The notes below the pieces were generated by a model that ran no database searches, was not told where the DNA came from, and saw only the letters and a list, made by a program, of their open reading frames with translations. A stretch of DNA of 64,000 bases from Saprospira grandis (lineage in GTDB: Bacteria; Bacteroidota; Bacteroidia; Chitinophagales; Saprospiraceae), in the NCBI RefSeq assembly GCF_027594745.1, contig NZ_CP110854.1:868001-932000 (forward strand), written 5' to 3'. Shown piece after piece: positions 33,250 to 43,300 of this stretch. Made by a program: the position numbers and the translations under genes. Position 1 is the first letter of the stretch, and every line of letters starts with the position of its first letter.

Positions 33250-34911
33250 ATGATACAAAAAAGCAGTTTTAGCCTTTTGTTCTTCATCTGCCTACTGGCT
33301 GGAGCAAAAGCCCAGAATTTCAACCACAACCTTTATGCGGTCTTTTTTACCGACAAAGAAGAGAATCCCTACAGTGTTTTGCGGCCTTGGGAGTACCTTA
33401 GTCCCGCTGCATTGGAGCGCCGAGCGATTGGAGGAGTAGAAATTGACGAGCGAGATTTGCCCCTGAATCCGCAATATGTGCAGGCGGTCTGCGCAGAAGG
33501 AGTGGAGTATTGGCTGGCCTCTAAATGGCTAAATTCCTTGGCTATTTATGTAGAAGATACGAGCAAATTGGCTGCAATTAGAGAGCTGACCTTTGTGCGA
33601 GAAATCATGCCCTTGGGTAAAAAGCGTCGTTTAGAAGAGGCAAAATGGCATAAGCATTTTAAGCAAGAAGAGTATAATAAAACGGAGCACCCCTTGGGTT
33701 ATTCGCTCAATCAGATTGCCATGTTGGGCGGGCATTTGCTACATGGACTAAACATTAAGGGGCAGGGGCGAAAAGTCGCTATTTTTGATGGGGGCTTTTT
33801 GAATGTCTACCGCATGCCCGCCTTTGATAGTTTATTTGCCAACAACCAAATTTGGGGAACCCATGACTTTGTTCAGGGCGATGAATTTGTGTATGAGCAG
33901 AGCACGCATGGCACCAATGTACTGTCTTGTATGGCGGCCAATCTGCCCTATTTGATTCAGGGCACGGGGCCCAAAGCCAACTACTACCTCTTTAAGACCG
34001 AAGATGTGGGGGGAGAATTTAGAATTGAGGAATTTAACTGGGCGGCGGCGGCTGAGCGGGCCGACAGTTTAGGGATTGAGATCATCAATTCTTCTTTGGG
34101 CTATACCTCCTTTAATGACAAAAGCATGAGTTATGAGTACAAAGATATGGATGGCAAAACAGCCCTTTGTTCTCAGGCGGCAGATGTAGCCGTAGAAAAG
34201 GGAATTTTGGTCATCAATAGTGCGGGAAATGAGGGCAATGGGCCATGGAAATACATTGGCGCCCCAGCCGATGCCCAGAATGTGCTCTCTATTGGGGCCG
34301 TTCGGCCCAATGGCAAAAAGGCGGGATTTAGTTCTTTTGGTCCCACCGCCGACGGTCGCATCAAGCCCAATGTAGTGGCCCAAGGCCGCAGCACCAAAGT
34401 GGCAGGCCTCAATGGCTATTCGGTCAGCTCGACCGATGGCACCTCTTTTTCTTCTCCTGTTTTGGCGGGAATGGCGGCTAGTCTTTGGTCTGCTTTTCCA
34501 GAAAAAAACAACTGGGAAATTCGGCATGCGATTGAGTGGGCTGGGCAGCAAGCCGAGGCTGATACCGCTATAGGTTTTGGCATCCCCAACCTTTTTACGG
34601 CCTACCTCTCTCTTTCTGAAACGGCTTTACTGCTGACCGAAGAGGGAATTTTACAGCTTCGGGACCGGCCTTTGCAGGCAAAAAACGGTCTGCGTTTGGC
34701 CATTGGTCAGCCAGGAACTGTTTTCAAGCTGCGCTACTACAATAGTTTGGGCCAACTACTTGCCGAGCAAACTCTAGAAGTTGGCGAAGAGCAGCTTGTT
34801 CGCTTTGAGCTGCCCGAGCAACTGCCCGCCAATGGGCTCTATCATTTAGAGGTCGATATTGCCGATTATCGGTTTTATGAAACCTTAGGTTGCTTGCAAG
34901 ATAAGCCCTAA
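33250..34911 (+). CDS. Secreted subtilisin-like serine protease (S8)
   Basis: A 553-residue secreted protease with a signal peptide ending at AKAQ (residue 22). An N-terminal prodomain-like region covers about 30-125. The S8 triad is Asp180 (VAIFDGGF), His220 (STHGTNV) and Ser399 (DGTSFSSP), with oxyanion Asn327 (SAGNEGN). The C-terminal 80 residues form a beta-rich domain (FKLRYYNSLGQLLAEQTLEV, NGLYHLEV) that resembles a type IX sorting domain but lacks its usual Lys-containing last strand. Probably exported for protein degradation. It ends at a perfect terminator shared with the next, convergent gene. Confidence 0.92.
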   Translation: MIQKSSFSLLFFICLLAGAKAQNFNHNLYAVFFTDKEENPYSVLRPWEYLSPAALERRAIGGVEIDERDLPLNPQYVQAVCAEGVEYWLASKWLNSLAIYVEDTSKLAAIRELTFVREIMPLGKKRRLEEAKWHKHFKQEEYNKTEHPLGYSLNQIAMLGGHLLHGLNIKGQGRKVAIFDGGFLNVYRMPAFDSLFANNQIWGTHDFVQGDEFVYEQSTHGTNVLSCMAANLPYLIQGTGPKANYYLFKTEDVGGEFRIEEFNWAAAAERADSLGIEIINSSLGYTSFNDKSMSYEYKDMDGKTALCSQAADVAVEKGILVINSAGNEGNGPWKYIGAPADAQNVLSIGAVRPNGKKAGFSSFGPTADGRIKPNVVAQGRSTKVAGLNGYSVSSTDGTSFSSPVLAGMAASLWSAFPEKNNWEIRHAIEWAGQQAEADTAIGFGIPNLFTAYLSLSETALLLTEEGILQLRDRPLQAKNGLRLAIGQPGTVFKLRYYNSLGQLLAEQTLEVGEEQLVRFELPEQLPANGLYHLEVDIADYRFYETLGCLQDKP

Positions 34912-34913
34912 AG

Positions 34914-34949
34914 ACAAAAGGCCCAGAACGCTTGTTCTGGGCCTTTTGT
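34914..34949. terminator. Bidirectional terminator
   Basis: A perfect 16-bp stem (ACAAAAGGCCCAGAAC and its complement) with loop GCTT lies immediately between two convergent stop codons. Confidence 0.9.
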
Positions 34950-34950
34950 A

Positions 34951-35934
34951 CTAAATTTCTCGACCTTTGAGTATTGTTTTCTGGCTCCTTAATTTAAGCA
35001 GGCCATCAAAAAGTGGATCTATAGACAAGAGATTATTTTCTGAGGTCTTTCGGGCTGTATAAATATTGAGTTCTAATTGCATATCGAGGTTTTTGCAAGC
35101 CTCTAAAGCGGCTCTAGGTAGCTCCAAATCATCAACCAAAAAGTCTGTACTTTTTTGCTGCTTTTCTTTTTGTAGCAAGAGCAAATACTCCATATCCTCA
35201 TCCCAATATTTTTGCATTTCGGCAGCTAGGGGCAGGCTGGCCTCATTATGTAGCAAAATACTGAGAACCAATTCTTCTGGGCTTTCGTCTAAGATTTTTT
35301 GGGCCCCAGCGGTTAATTTTAAATTAAAGGAAAAAGCGGGCAGGCGGACCATATCGCCATTGCAGACAAAGCGTTTTTCTAGAGGCAAGCTTTTATCGGG
35401 CGCATTAGTTTGGTCCAAAATGGCCTCTTGATATTCTTCTAGGCCTTCTTCATTGACAAAGCGAAAGAGAAAGCGGTCTTTTCCTTTGGCCCAAACAAAA
35501 GGGCGGTCCTCCTTAATTTGATCCTCTCGAATTTCAAAGCGGAAAGGCATTTTCCAGCCTTTTTTCCAAGAGACAATCTGAAAATGGTTGATGGAGGAAT
35601 TATCTTCATAATTGGGTACATAGGCCAACTCTTCTCCGCCATCACCATCCAAATCGCCTAGGTTTTTCCAGAGCAGCAGGCTTTCGGCAGGGCCCTCTAG
35701 GGGCAAGTCAAAACGCTGTCCGCTCAGAGTTTCCCAATACAGCCCTTCTTGATTGGCATAGAGGGCCAACTTTTCTTTTTGGCCATCTCCATTAAGGTCG
35801 ATTTCTAGTACCCTCTCGGGCATTTCTATACTTCGGAGATGATGGGCCAAATTTTGGTCTAGCTGAGGTTGGGGCGGAGCGCTTTGGCAGGCATAAGCAA
35901 GACAAAGGATAAACAGTAGACTAAGTTTTTGCAT
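34951..35934 (-). CDS. Lipoprotein with VCBS/FG-GAP-like acidic repeats
   Basis: A 327-residue predicted lipoprotein. The start is the ATG at 35932-35934 (MQKLSLLFILCLAYACQ), with lipobox LAYAC and Cys at about residue 16. A TTG further upstream was rejected. Two short calcium-loop-like repeats are visible, DLNGDGQKEKLALYA and LGDLDGDGGEELAYVPN, as in VCBS/FG-GAP proteins. The remainder is unassigned. It overlaps the upstream ABC ATPase gene by 14 bp, forming a three-gene minus-strand operon. Function unknown. Confidence 0.8.
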   Translation of the reverse strand: MQKLSLLFILCLAYACQSAPPQPQLDQNLAHHLRSIEMPERVLEIDLNGDGQKEKLALYANQEGLYWETLSGQRFDLPLEGPAESLLLWKNLGDLDGDGGEELAYVPNYEDNSSINHFQIVSWKKGWKMPFRFEIREDQIKEDRPFVWAKGKDRFLFRFVNEEGLEEYQEAILDQTNAPDKSLPLEKRFVCNGDMVRLPAFSFNLKLTAGAQKILDESPEELVLSILLHNEASLPLAAEMQKYWDEDMEYLLLLQKEKQQKSTDFLVDDLELPRAALEACKNLDMQLELNIYTARKTSENNLLSIDPLFDGLLKLRSQKTILKGREI

Positions 35935-36643
35935 GATAAGGGGAGGTTTGTTCAAAAATTTCTTCTATTTTTTGGCTTGCGCCTTGGGGAGCTAAAGCCA
36001 AGAGGCCCTGATTTTCCAAAAGCAAAATATGGTCGGCAAAGGCTTCGGCTAGAGCGAGCTCATGGCTCACGAGGATAATCAGTTTCTTTTGGGCCAAGGT
36101 CTTCAATCGCTGAAAGCTTTGTTTTTTATTGATAAAATCGAGATGGGCCGATATTTCATCTAATAATAAGATGGGAGTATCTTGGACCAAAACACGGGCC
36201 AAGCCGAGCAGTTGCTTTTCGCCATCGCTACATTGCCCTACTTTTGCCTGGGCCAATTCTTCAATTTGGAGGGCTTGCATGACCTCCCTAATTCGCTGTC
36301 GGTCTTTTTGGCCCAGCAGGCCATGCCAAGCCAAATAAGGGTGCCGGCCAAGACTCACATACTCCTCCCCCCGCATAAAAGCGGTGGTGCTTTGCTTACT
36401 TTGCAAAAGGGCCAATTCTTGGGCAAAATCACTTCGTTTCCAAGCCGAATAGGGCTTATTTCGCAAAAAAAGTTGCCCCGCTTGAGGCTGTTCCAATCCC
36501 GCCAAAAGACGCAAAAAACTGCTTTTCCCGCTACCATTACGGCCCAAAATGACATAAAACCCCTTTTCTTCAAACTGAAAATCGGGCAAACTCAACAGCC
36601 TGCGCTTGCCATACTGCAACAACAGCCCCTCACAACTAATCAT
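35921..36643 (-). CDS. ABC transporter ATP-binding protein (iron-siderophore/heme-like)
   Basis: A 240-residue ATPase subunit. Walker A is GRNGSGKSS (34-42). The Q-loop region is LALLQSKQ. Walker B is ILLLDEISAHLD (158-169). The signature is CSDGEKQ rather than LSGGQ. The overall pattern, including SLGRHPY, fits FecE/HmuV-type importers of ferric siderophores or heme. No permease or binding-protein gene is adjacent, which is unusual. It overlaps genes on both sides by a few bases, so the operon is tight. Confidence 0.88.
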   Translation of the reverse strand: MISCEGLLLQYGKRRLLSLPDFQFEEKGFYVILGRNGSGKSSFLRLLAGLEQPQAGQLFLRNKPYSAWKRSDFAQELALLQSKQSTTAFMRGEEYVSLGRHPYLAWHGLLGQKDRQRIREVMQALQIEELAQAKVGQCSDGEKQLLGLARVLVQDTPILLLDEISAHLDFINKKQSFQRLKTLAQKKLIILVSHELALAEAFADHILLLENQGLLALAPQGASQKIEEIFEQTSPYHAKT

Positions 36644-37127
36644 CTAAAAATACAATTGAGGTTAATACCTTAGATAGCTTTTTTTGAGCAAAAGCATTCA
36701 TCTTTTCTTCTCGGCCCCAAAGGTACAACAAATAATGCTGCTCCCCTTTTTTCCAGGCCCAAGAACGGACCAATTCTAGGCTATCTTCTCGCCAATGTCC
36801 TCTTTTCTCCCAAAGGCCAAAATCCCCCTGCAAACTATCCGCAGGCAGGCTATCTAGGCCCACAAAATGATAATTCCAAACTGCTTTTTGGGCCAATTCC
36901 TCGGCCCTGAGCTCTTCGCTATACAGCAATAACATGTTAATATGCCCCTTGGGAGCCGTATTCAAAGTCCGCCAATAATCTGCCTGCTTTTCCAAACCAC
37001 CCACAAACCAATTGTACGGAATTTTGTAAGCTATCTGAATAGGCTCTTGCCGCAATTGCATCCAAGCTTGCCCATAAAGGCCCCAAGCCATAAAAAAAAG
37101 TAACCCAACAAGTATAGTTTTTTGCAT
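36636..37127 (-). CDS. Secreted protein of unknown function (163 residues)
   Basis: A predicted exported protein. The start is the ATG at 37125-37127 (MQKTILVGLLFFMAWG), which gives a signal peptide ending at LYGQ. An upstream in-frame ATG at 37226 adds 33 residues before the signal and is less likely. The mature part (IAYKIPYNWFVGGLEK, VGLDSLPADSLQGDF) looks like a small alpha/beta domain of the PsbP/DUF1795 kind, but this is a weak resemblance. It overlaps the ABC ATPase start by 8 bp and heads the operon. Confidence 0.65.
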   Translation of the reverse strand: MQKTILVGLLFFMAWGLYGQAWMQLRQEPIQIAYKIPYNWFVGGLEKQADYWRTLNTAPKGHINMLLLYSEELRAEELAQKAVWNYHFVGLDSLPADSLQGDFGLWEKRGHWREDSLELVRSWAWKKGEQHYLLYLWGREEKMNAFAQKKLSKVLTSIVFLDD

Positions 37128-37256
37128 CCTCTTTATAATTTTGTGAGCAAACAAATTAAGCATTTTTAAAATATATTTGAGGCGATCACTAAAAGCGGAA
37201 CTGTATAGCGATTCCTTTTTCCTCAAAAAACTGCGAGCTCTATTTTTTTCCTCTTA

Positions 37257-37415
37257 TTTTGGGGCTTCCCCGCCTGCGGGCGGGTCGGGCTGTGTCGCAG
37301 CTCGCAGGTCTGCTCGGCCCTTCGCCGCTTTCAGCGGCTCGGTCTGCCCCTGCGGGGCACTGCTATCCATCCCTAAGCCGTTTGGGGCCAAGGCCCCAGG
37401 GCCATTCGGCCCAAA
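37257..37415 (+). repeat. Modular GC-rich repeat R14
   Basis: It opens TTTTGGGGCTTCCCCGCC. Slot 1 is CCCGCCTGCGGGCGGG. The constant block is intact. Slot 3 is TGCCCCTGCGGGGCA. The distal end is CCATCCCTAAGCC followed by a GGGGCCAAGGCCCC hairpin. It lies between divergent genes. Confidence 0.8.
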
Positions 37416-37448
37416 GCAGCCGCCTTATCTACTAAATATCAATAGAAT

Positions 37449-37646
37449 ATGGACCAACAAGCCACTCCCGCCTCCTATGAAGCCGCCCTACTAGAGCTTC
37501 AGCAAATCTTAGAAGCCATTGAGGGCCAACTTCCTCTAGAAGAGCTCAATGCGCAAAGCCGACGCGCGCAATTCTTACTCCAATATTGCCAGCAACGGCT
37601 CCGCCATATTGAAGAAGAGCAAAATAATATTTATGAAGAGGACTAA
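37449..37646 (+). CDS. xseB: Exodeoxyribonuclease VII small subunit
   Basis: A 65-residue helical hairpin protein with the XseB pattern SYEAALLELQQILEAIEG then LPLEELNAQSRRAQFLLQYCQQRL. With XseA it forms the exonuclease that degrades single-stranded DNA. The large-subunit gene xseA is not in the neighbouring sequence, although the two are often adjacent. Length is normal for the family. Confidence 0.88.
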   Translation: MDQQATPASYEAALLELQQILEAIEGQLPLEELNAQSRRAQFLLQYCQQRLRHIEEEQNNIYEED

Positions 37647-37707
37647 AAGCAGCTTTTTGCTCTTCTCTGCGTTCTTTATTTAATTAACTAAACTTATAGT
37701 TGTAACT

Positions 37708-38262
37708 TTGGAAAAGCCAAGCACCCTCCAACAATACGCCCATGAATTGGCCCAATGTAAGGCCCTATTTATTAAGAAGCAGCGAGATTATGGCTCGGCT
37801 TGGCGGATTTTGCGGCCAAGTTCTTTAACCGACCAATTATATATTAAGGCCAAGCGCATTCGCTCTATAGAGGAAAAGCAAAGCCAAAAGGTGGGCGAAT
37901 CTATTGCGGGCGAGTATTTGGCCCTAGTCAATTATAGTTTTATGGCCCTAATTCAGTTGGAGCTGCCTTTGGCTGCGGGCCTTTATCTGCCTAGCGATCA
38001 AGTGGAGGCTCTTTATCAGGAGCAGGCCGAGATTTGCCAAGAGCTGATGCTGCGCAAAAACCATGACTATGGCGAAGCCTGGCGAGATATGCGCATCAGT
38101 TCTTTGACGGACCTCATTTTGATGAAGCTTTTGCGGACCAAAGAAATTGAGGACCATAAAGAGCAGCTTTTGGTCTCGGAGGGTTTGGCTGCCAACTATC
38201 AGGATATTGCCAATTATGCGCTCTTTGCTTTGATTCGTTTGCGCGAAAAAGAGGCAAAGTAG
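37708..38262 (+). CDS. DUF1599 protein with an internal duplication
   Basis: A 184-residue protein of the DUF1599 (nucleotide modification associated domain 1) family. It contains two homologous halves. Residues 17-85 have KKQRDYGSAWRILRPSSLTD, and 105-180 have RKNHDYGEAWRDMRISSLTD; both are followed by AxxYxxxxNYxxxALIxL. The only plausible start is TTG at 37708; an in-frame TAA lies 27 bp upstream and no ATG intervenes. In Bacteroidetes this family is commonly next to a DoxX gene as here (gap 213 bp with repeat R15). Biochemical function is not established. Confidence 0.85.
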   Translation: MEKPSTLQQYAHELAQCKALFIKKQRDYGSAWRILRPSSLTDQLYIKAKRIRSIEEKQSQKVGESIAGEYLALVNYSFMALIQLELPLAAGLYLPSDQVEALYQEQAEICQELMLRKNHDYGEAWRDMRISSLTDLILMKLLRTKEIEDHKEQLLVSEGLAANYQDIANYALFALIRLREKEAK

Positions 38263-38277
38263 TTTGGCCCAAAAAGC

Positions 38278-38434
38278 AAGGCCTTTAGGCCGCCGCTTTA
38301 CGGCCTAGCGATGGTAGGCAGTGCGGCGGAAGCCGCAGACCAAGGCCGTTAGGCCGAAGGGCCGAGCGAATAGCGAGCTGCCGAACGTAGCGCCGCAAGG
38401 CCGCAGGCCGCAGGCCGCAGCGGAGGCCCCAAAA
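38278..38434 (-). repeat. Modular GC-rich repeat R15
   Basis: Minus-oriented copy. It starts with GGCCTTTAGGCC near the DUF1599 stop and ends GAGGCCCCAAAA, 41 bp before the DoxX gene. The gene-proximal slot has expanded GCCGCAGGCCGCAGGC reiterations. Slot 2 is GGCCGTTAGGCC. Confidence 0.75.
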
Positions 38435-38475
38435 CAGCAGAAGAACAATCATTTTATATCAATCTGTTTATCATT

Positions 38476-40170
38476 ATGACCGTATATACACTTTTTCTTT
38501 ACATTGGCATTGTGGCCTTGGTCCTAACATTTACCTTAGGTTTGGGGCTATCTAAAAAGCGGGAATTTGTGCGGACGCATCTGCCGCTTTGGTTTGTACA
38601 ATATTTTGTGGGAGCCCTGCTTGTTTTTTCGGGGGCGGTCAAGGTCGTTGACCCCTTGGGGACGGCTTATAAAATGGCCGATTATTTTACGCTTTTGCTG
38701 CCTGTATTGTCCTTTATGAAGCCTTTTGTGGTTCCTTTTGGCCTACTGATGATTGTTTTGGAGGTCGTGCTTGGGATCAACTTAATTTTGGGCCATGGAA
38801 AAAAATGGACCACGAGTTTGAGCTTTTTGATGATGCTCTTTTTCACCTTTTTAACGGGCTACAACTACCTCACGGGCTATATTCCGCAGGATGTTTCGCC
38901 TTTTGCGACGGGGCAATGGGTGGCTTTTAATGAAAATAACATTCGGGTGAGTGATTGTGGTTGTTTTGGCGACTTCATGAAGCTTTTGCCAATTGAAACC
39001 TTTGGGAAGGACATCATTTTGACCTTGATGACTGTATTTCTTTACATCAAGACCGAAAACCTGCAATATGTGATTCCGGAGCAGGGCAAAGGACGCCTAA
39101 TTAGCACTTCTTTTTGGACCGTAGCGATAACGGTGGCTAGTTTGTTCAACTTTTACTTTGGCTTGCCTTGGGTAGATTTTCGCCCCTTTGCAGAAGGGCG
39201 CAACATTGTAGTTGAGCGAGAAATTTGTGCTTTGGACCAGCCCGAAGTATTGCTTACTTACACCTATAAGAACAAAAACACGGGAGAAGAGGTCAAGGTC
39301 AATAACAAACAGATGTCTGAAGAGACCGAGAAATACAGCTACCTTTGGAAGACCAAAGATGCCGATGGCAACAAAATTTGGGAGACCCAAAATGACAAAA
39401 CGGAGGAAGAAGTATTGAAAAAAGGATGCGACTCTAAAGTGGCTGAAATGGATGCTTCTAAGCAGCATAGTTTTGCTAGTCAGGGCTATAGTTTTTTGGT
39501 TGTTGCCGATGATTTGAGCAAATCTTCAAAGGAGGGCTTCAAAAAAATTGCGGCCTTGAGTTTGGCGGCAGAAAAGCAGAAAGGCATCCCCACGCATGCG
39601 CTTTATTACTACATCAAAGATGCGGATGCCGATGGCGACTATAGTGATGATTTGGAGGCTTTTCGGCAGGAGTTAGGCACCGCCTTTGATTTTACGCAGG
39701 GCGATGAAAAGTTGGTCAAGACGATCATTCGTTCTAGTCCGGGCCTTTTGCTTTTGCATAATGGAACAATTGTTAAGAAATGGCATCATCGTCAGTTGCC
39801 TGGCAGCTTTGAAGAATTGGCCGAGGCCTACATTCAGGAGCCAACCGTAGATTTAGAGCTAGAATTAGCGATTCAGGACTACATGCCTGAGGGGACAAAA
39901 CATGGCTTTTTCTGTTCTGTGGACAAAGTAAATCAGGGAGATTTTGGGCAACAAGAGCTTGATCTTGTTATTTTGGATGGCAATGATGCCCTATTGCGCC
40001 CCTTAATGGATGAAAATACGGATTTGGGCGTTACGGAGCGTAAATTGAAAGTGAAGTTGAGCAAAAACCCGCAACTAGTTCCTAGCAACCCCAACTTAAA
40101 ATGGATTCCCAATGGCATTTTGGACCAAAAGGGGCAAGCTTGGGAAATTGTTAGTATTGAATTGAAATAG
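38476..40170 (+). CDS. DoxX family membrane protein (BT_3928-like)
   Basis: A 564-residue protein. The N-terminal half is a DoxX/MauE-like four-helix membrane domain (about 38-190) preceded by one helix at 5-25. The motif DCGCFGD (160-166) with its two Cys is typical of MauE/DoxX proteins linked to thiol redox chemistry. A further helix follows at about 210-230. The C-terminal soluble part (240-564) includes a thioredoxin-like region (YSFLVVADDLSKSSKEGF, SSPGLLLLHNGTIVKKWHH) without a CxxC. It is paired with DUF1599 upstream, as in many Bacteroidetes. It ends at a strong terminator. Confidence 0.87.
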   Translation: MTVYTLFLYIGIVALVLTFTLGLGLSKKREFVRTHLPLWFVQYFVGALLVFSGAVKVVDPLGTAYKMADYFTLLLPVLSFMKPFVVPFGLLMIVLEVVLGINLILGHGKKWTTSLSFLMMLFFTFLTGYNYLTGYIPQDVSPFATGQWVAFNENNIRVSDCGCFGDFMKLLPIETFGKDIILTLMTVFLYIKTENLQYVIPEQGKGRLISTSFWTVAITVASLFNFYFGLPWVDFRPFAEGRNIVVEREICALDQPEVLLTYTYKNKNTGEEVKVNNKQMSEETEKYSYLWKTKDADGNKIWETQNDKTEEEVLKKGCDSKVAEMDASKQHSFASQGYSFLVVADDLSKSSKEGFKKIAALSLAAEKQKGIPTHALYYYIKDADADGDYSDDLEAFRQELGTAFDFTQGDEKLVKTIIRSSPGLLLLHNGTIVKKWHHRQLPGSFEELAEAYIQEPTVDLELELAIQDYMPEGTKHGFFCSVDKVNQGDFGQQELDLVILDGNDALLRPLMDENTDLGVTERKLKVKLSKNPQLVPSNPNLKWIPNGILDQKGQAWEIVSIELK

Positions 40171-40192
40171 AGTATCTCTATTTATAAAACAG

Positions 40193-40228
40193 ATCCCTCT
40201 AGGCCTTAGGCTTAGGGGGATTTTTTTT
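40193..40228 (+). terminator. Rho-independent terminator
   Basis: A 13-bp stem with two wobble pairs (ATCCCTCTAGGCC against GGCTTAGGGGGAT) and a TTA loop is followed by eight T, 22 bp after the DoxX gene. Confidence 0.8.
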
Positions 40229-40316
40229 GCTTCTTGGTCGAAAAAAGAAAGCAAAGCGCTAGCGATTTAGTTTATTCTTCATGGAAGAAATTGGTCACTA
40301 ACAAAAAAAACAAACT

Positions 40317-43300
40317 GTGAAACAGATACTACTTTCGGCAGTACTCCTGCTATTGGTTCAGTTAAGCTGGGCCCAGGACCGCATTTTACTGCGTCAGCCC
40401 AGTCTTAGTCCAGATGGGCAAGAATTACTCTTCTCTTATCAGGGAGACATTTGGCGAATGAAACTGCCAGAGGGTCAGCCTAGGCGATTAACCGTTCATC
40501 AGGCCTATGACAGCAAGGCGATTTGGTCGGCAGACGGGCAGCAGATCGCCTTTCAATCAGACAGAGACGGCAACAACAACATTTATGTCATGCCAGCTCA
40601 GGGAGGGCGTCCCAAGCAGCTGAGCTATTACTCAGGCAACGACCAACTTCTGGGATGGAAAGACGAGCAAACACTTTTATTTGCTAGTCGTCGGACCTAC
40701 ATCAAGATAGAGCGCAGCTATGGAATTTATGAAATTCCAGTAAGTGGGGGGCAGCCTCAGCGCATCTTAAACAGTGATGCGGTAGACGCACAAATGTCGC
40801 CTAATAAAGAGCAGTTATTATTAGTTCGGGGAGGCTGTAGAACCGCTAGAGAGGACTATCGTGGACCAGCGAACAGAGACCTTTGGACCTACAATATCAA
40901 AGCCGATAAATTTGAGCAAATTACGGACTTTAAAGGCAATGATTTTAATGGGCAATGGATAGACAATCAGCGAATCTGTTACCTATCAGCTCAATCTGGT
41001 CGCTATAACATTTACCTCAAGGACTTGGTTAAGGGGGAAGAAAAAGCCCTAACCCAAGAAAAGAAAATGGGCATATTAAACTTTGCGCTTAGTCAGGATG
41101 GCCAATATATCGTCTACCAGCAAGCCGACCGTATCTTTTGGGGCGAGACAGAAGGTAAAAAGCAAGAAATCAAGGTAGACATAGCCAGTGATTATCGTTT
41201 TGACCCCTTTATAGAAAAAAGCTATAGTCATCTAGAGCACTACAGCCTCTCTCCTACGGCCAAGCGTATTGCCTACGAAGTACATGGCGATATTTTTATT
41301 GGCGCACAGCACAAACAGCTAAAAGAGGGACGTATTCTAGCGCAGGGACCTAGTCGACAGAGAGCTCCCTTATTTCTCAATGAACAAACCCTACTTTACC
41401 GTAGTGATGAGGGGGGAAGATATGCCCTTTATAAGGTATCTTCTAAAGACAGTACAGAAACCGACCTCTACCGCAGTCTTAAGCTCAAGAACAGTCTCAT
41501 TCAAGCATTTCCCTTAGATCTCAGTCAGTACTGGCTTTCTCCAGATCGGAAACAGCTGGCCTATTTGCTTGGGCGGGGACAGCTCTGGGTAGCTCAAATA
41601 GACAGTCTAGGTCAGTTATCGAACAATAAAAAGCTACTAGATGGCTGGGCCAGTCCTAGGGGGCTAAGTTGGTCTCCAGACAGCTACTGGTTAGCCTACT
41701 CTTTGGAGGACCTCAATTTTAATGAAGAAATCTTCATTCATGCAGCCAATGATTCTATTCCGCCGGTTAATCTGAGCATGCACCCCCGCAACGACCGCAA
41801 TCCAGTCTGGAGCCCAGACGGTAGCAAGTTAGCCTTTAGCTCGGATCGAAACAATGGGGATAGTGATATTTGGTTTGTATGGCTAAAAAAAGAAGACTAT
41901 CTCCGCCAGACCACCGAATGGAAAGCTCTTGAAATCTGGGCCGAAGAAAAAGAGCCTAGTAAAAAGGATAAAAAAGAAGCGATTAAGGTTAAGATTGACT
42001 TTGATCAGATTTATACTCGTAGCCAGCAAGTAACGGCTATGCCTGGCCGAGAGTCGGGCATTTGCTGGAGCCCTGACAGCAAAACTATTTTTTACCTGAG
42101 CAGTTCGAACAGCAGCAGAAACTTTGAGAAAGACCGCGCTCTTTATTCGGTACGTTGGGATGGAAAAGAAAATAAAGCCCTTATTTCGGCTAGCCAAACT
42201 CCCTATAATTTACAGCTTTCTGAAGATGGGAAACTACTGTTTAGCCAAATCAATAGAGGGCAGCTTGCCTATATTCAGCTCTCCAACAAAAAGCTCAATA
42301 ACTTAAGCTTTCGCTCTAATCTAAAAATTGATTATGCTGGGGAGTTGGCTCAAATCTTTGAAGAGGGTTGGCGAGCCTTAGAGGCTGGATTTTACGACCC
42401 TCAGTTTCATGGGTACAACTGGAAGCAACTAAAAAAAACCTATCGTCCACTTTGCCTAAAGGCCTCTACCAAAGAAGACTTTCAATGGATGTACAACTTG
42501 ATGCTCGGACAACTGGATGCTAGTCATATGGGACTATACGGTGGAGACAACCCCAAGCAGCTAGCCCGAAAAAAGAGTGGCTTATTGGGGGTAGAGCTTT
42601 GGCAAGATGGAAAAGCAGGGGCCAAAATTCGTTCGGTGCTTGAAGAAAGTCCAGCTAGCCGAGCAGAAAGCCAAATCTTAGTTAATGAGCGTATCATGGC
42701 CGTTAATGGAGAAAAAATTGGTCCTCAAGACAATCTCTATGCTTTTCTAGAAGGAACGGCCAATAAACCAACCTTATTAGCCGTAGAAAATGAAGCTGGA
42801 GACCTTCGCGAACTTGTTATTTGGCCAAGCCCTTCGCTTAATAAGCAACGCTATGAAGCTTGGGTTAAAGAGCGTAAAACCCTCACCGAAAAATACTCCC
42901 AAGGAGAGCTGGGCTATATTCATATTAAAGCAATGGGTTGGAGCAGCTTTGAACGCTTTGAGCAAGAACTAATGGCCGCTGGAGATGGGAAAAAGGGAAT
43001 TGTCATTGATGTTCGATATAATGGTGGCGGTTGGACAACCGACTACCTTATGGCGGTACTCTCTGTTCGCCAACATGCTTATACCGTCCCAAGAGGAGCA
43101 GCCAAAAACCTCAAAAAAGAACATAAAGCCTTTAGTAACTACTATCCCTATAGTGAGCGCTTGCCTCTAGCCGCTTGGACCAAAGGCAGTATTGCCCTTT
43201 GCAATGAAAGCAGCTACTCTAATGCCGAGATTTTTTCTCATGCCTACAAAAACCTAGGTTTGGGAACCCTAGTTGGTCAACCTACTTTTGGCGCTGTTAT

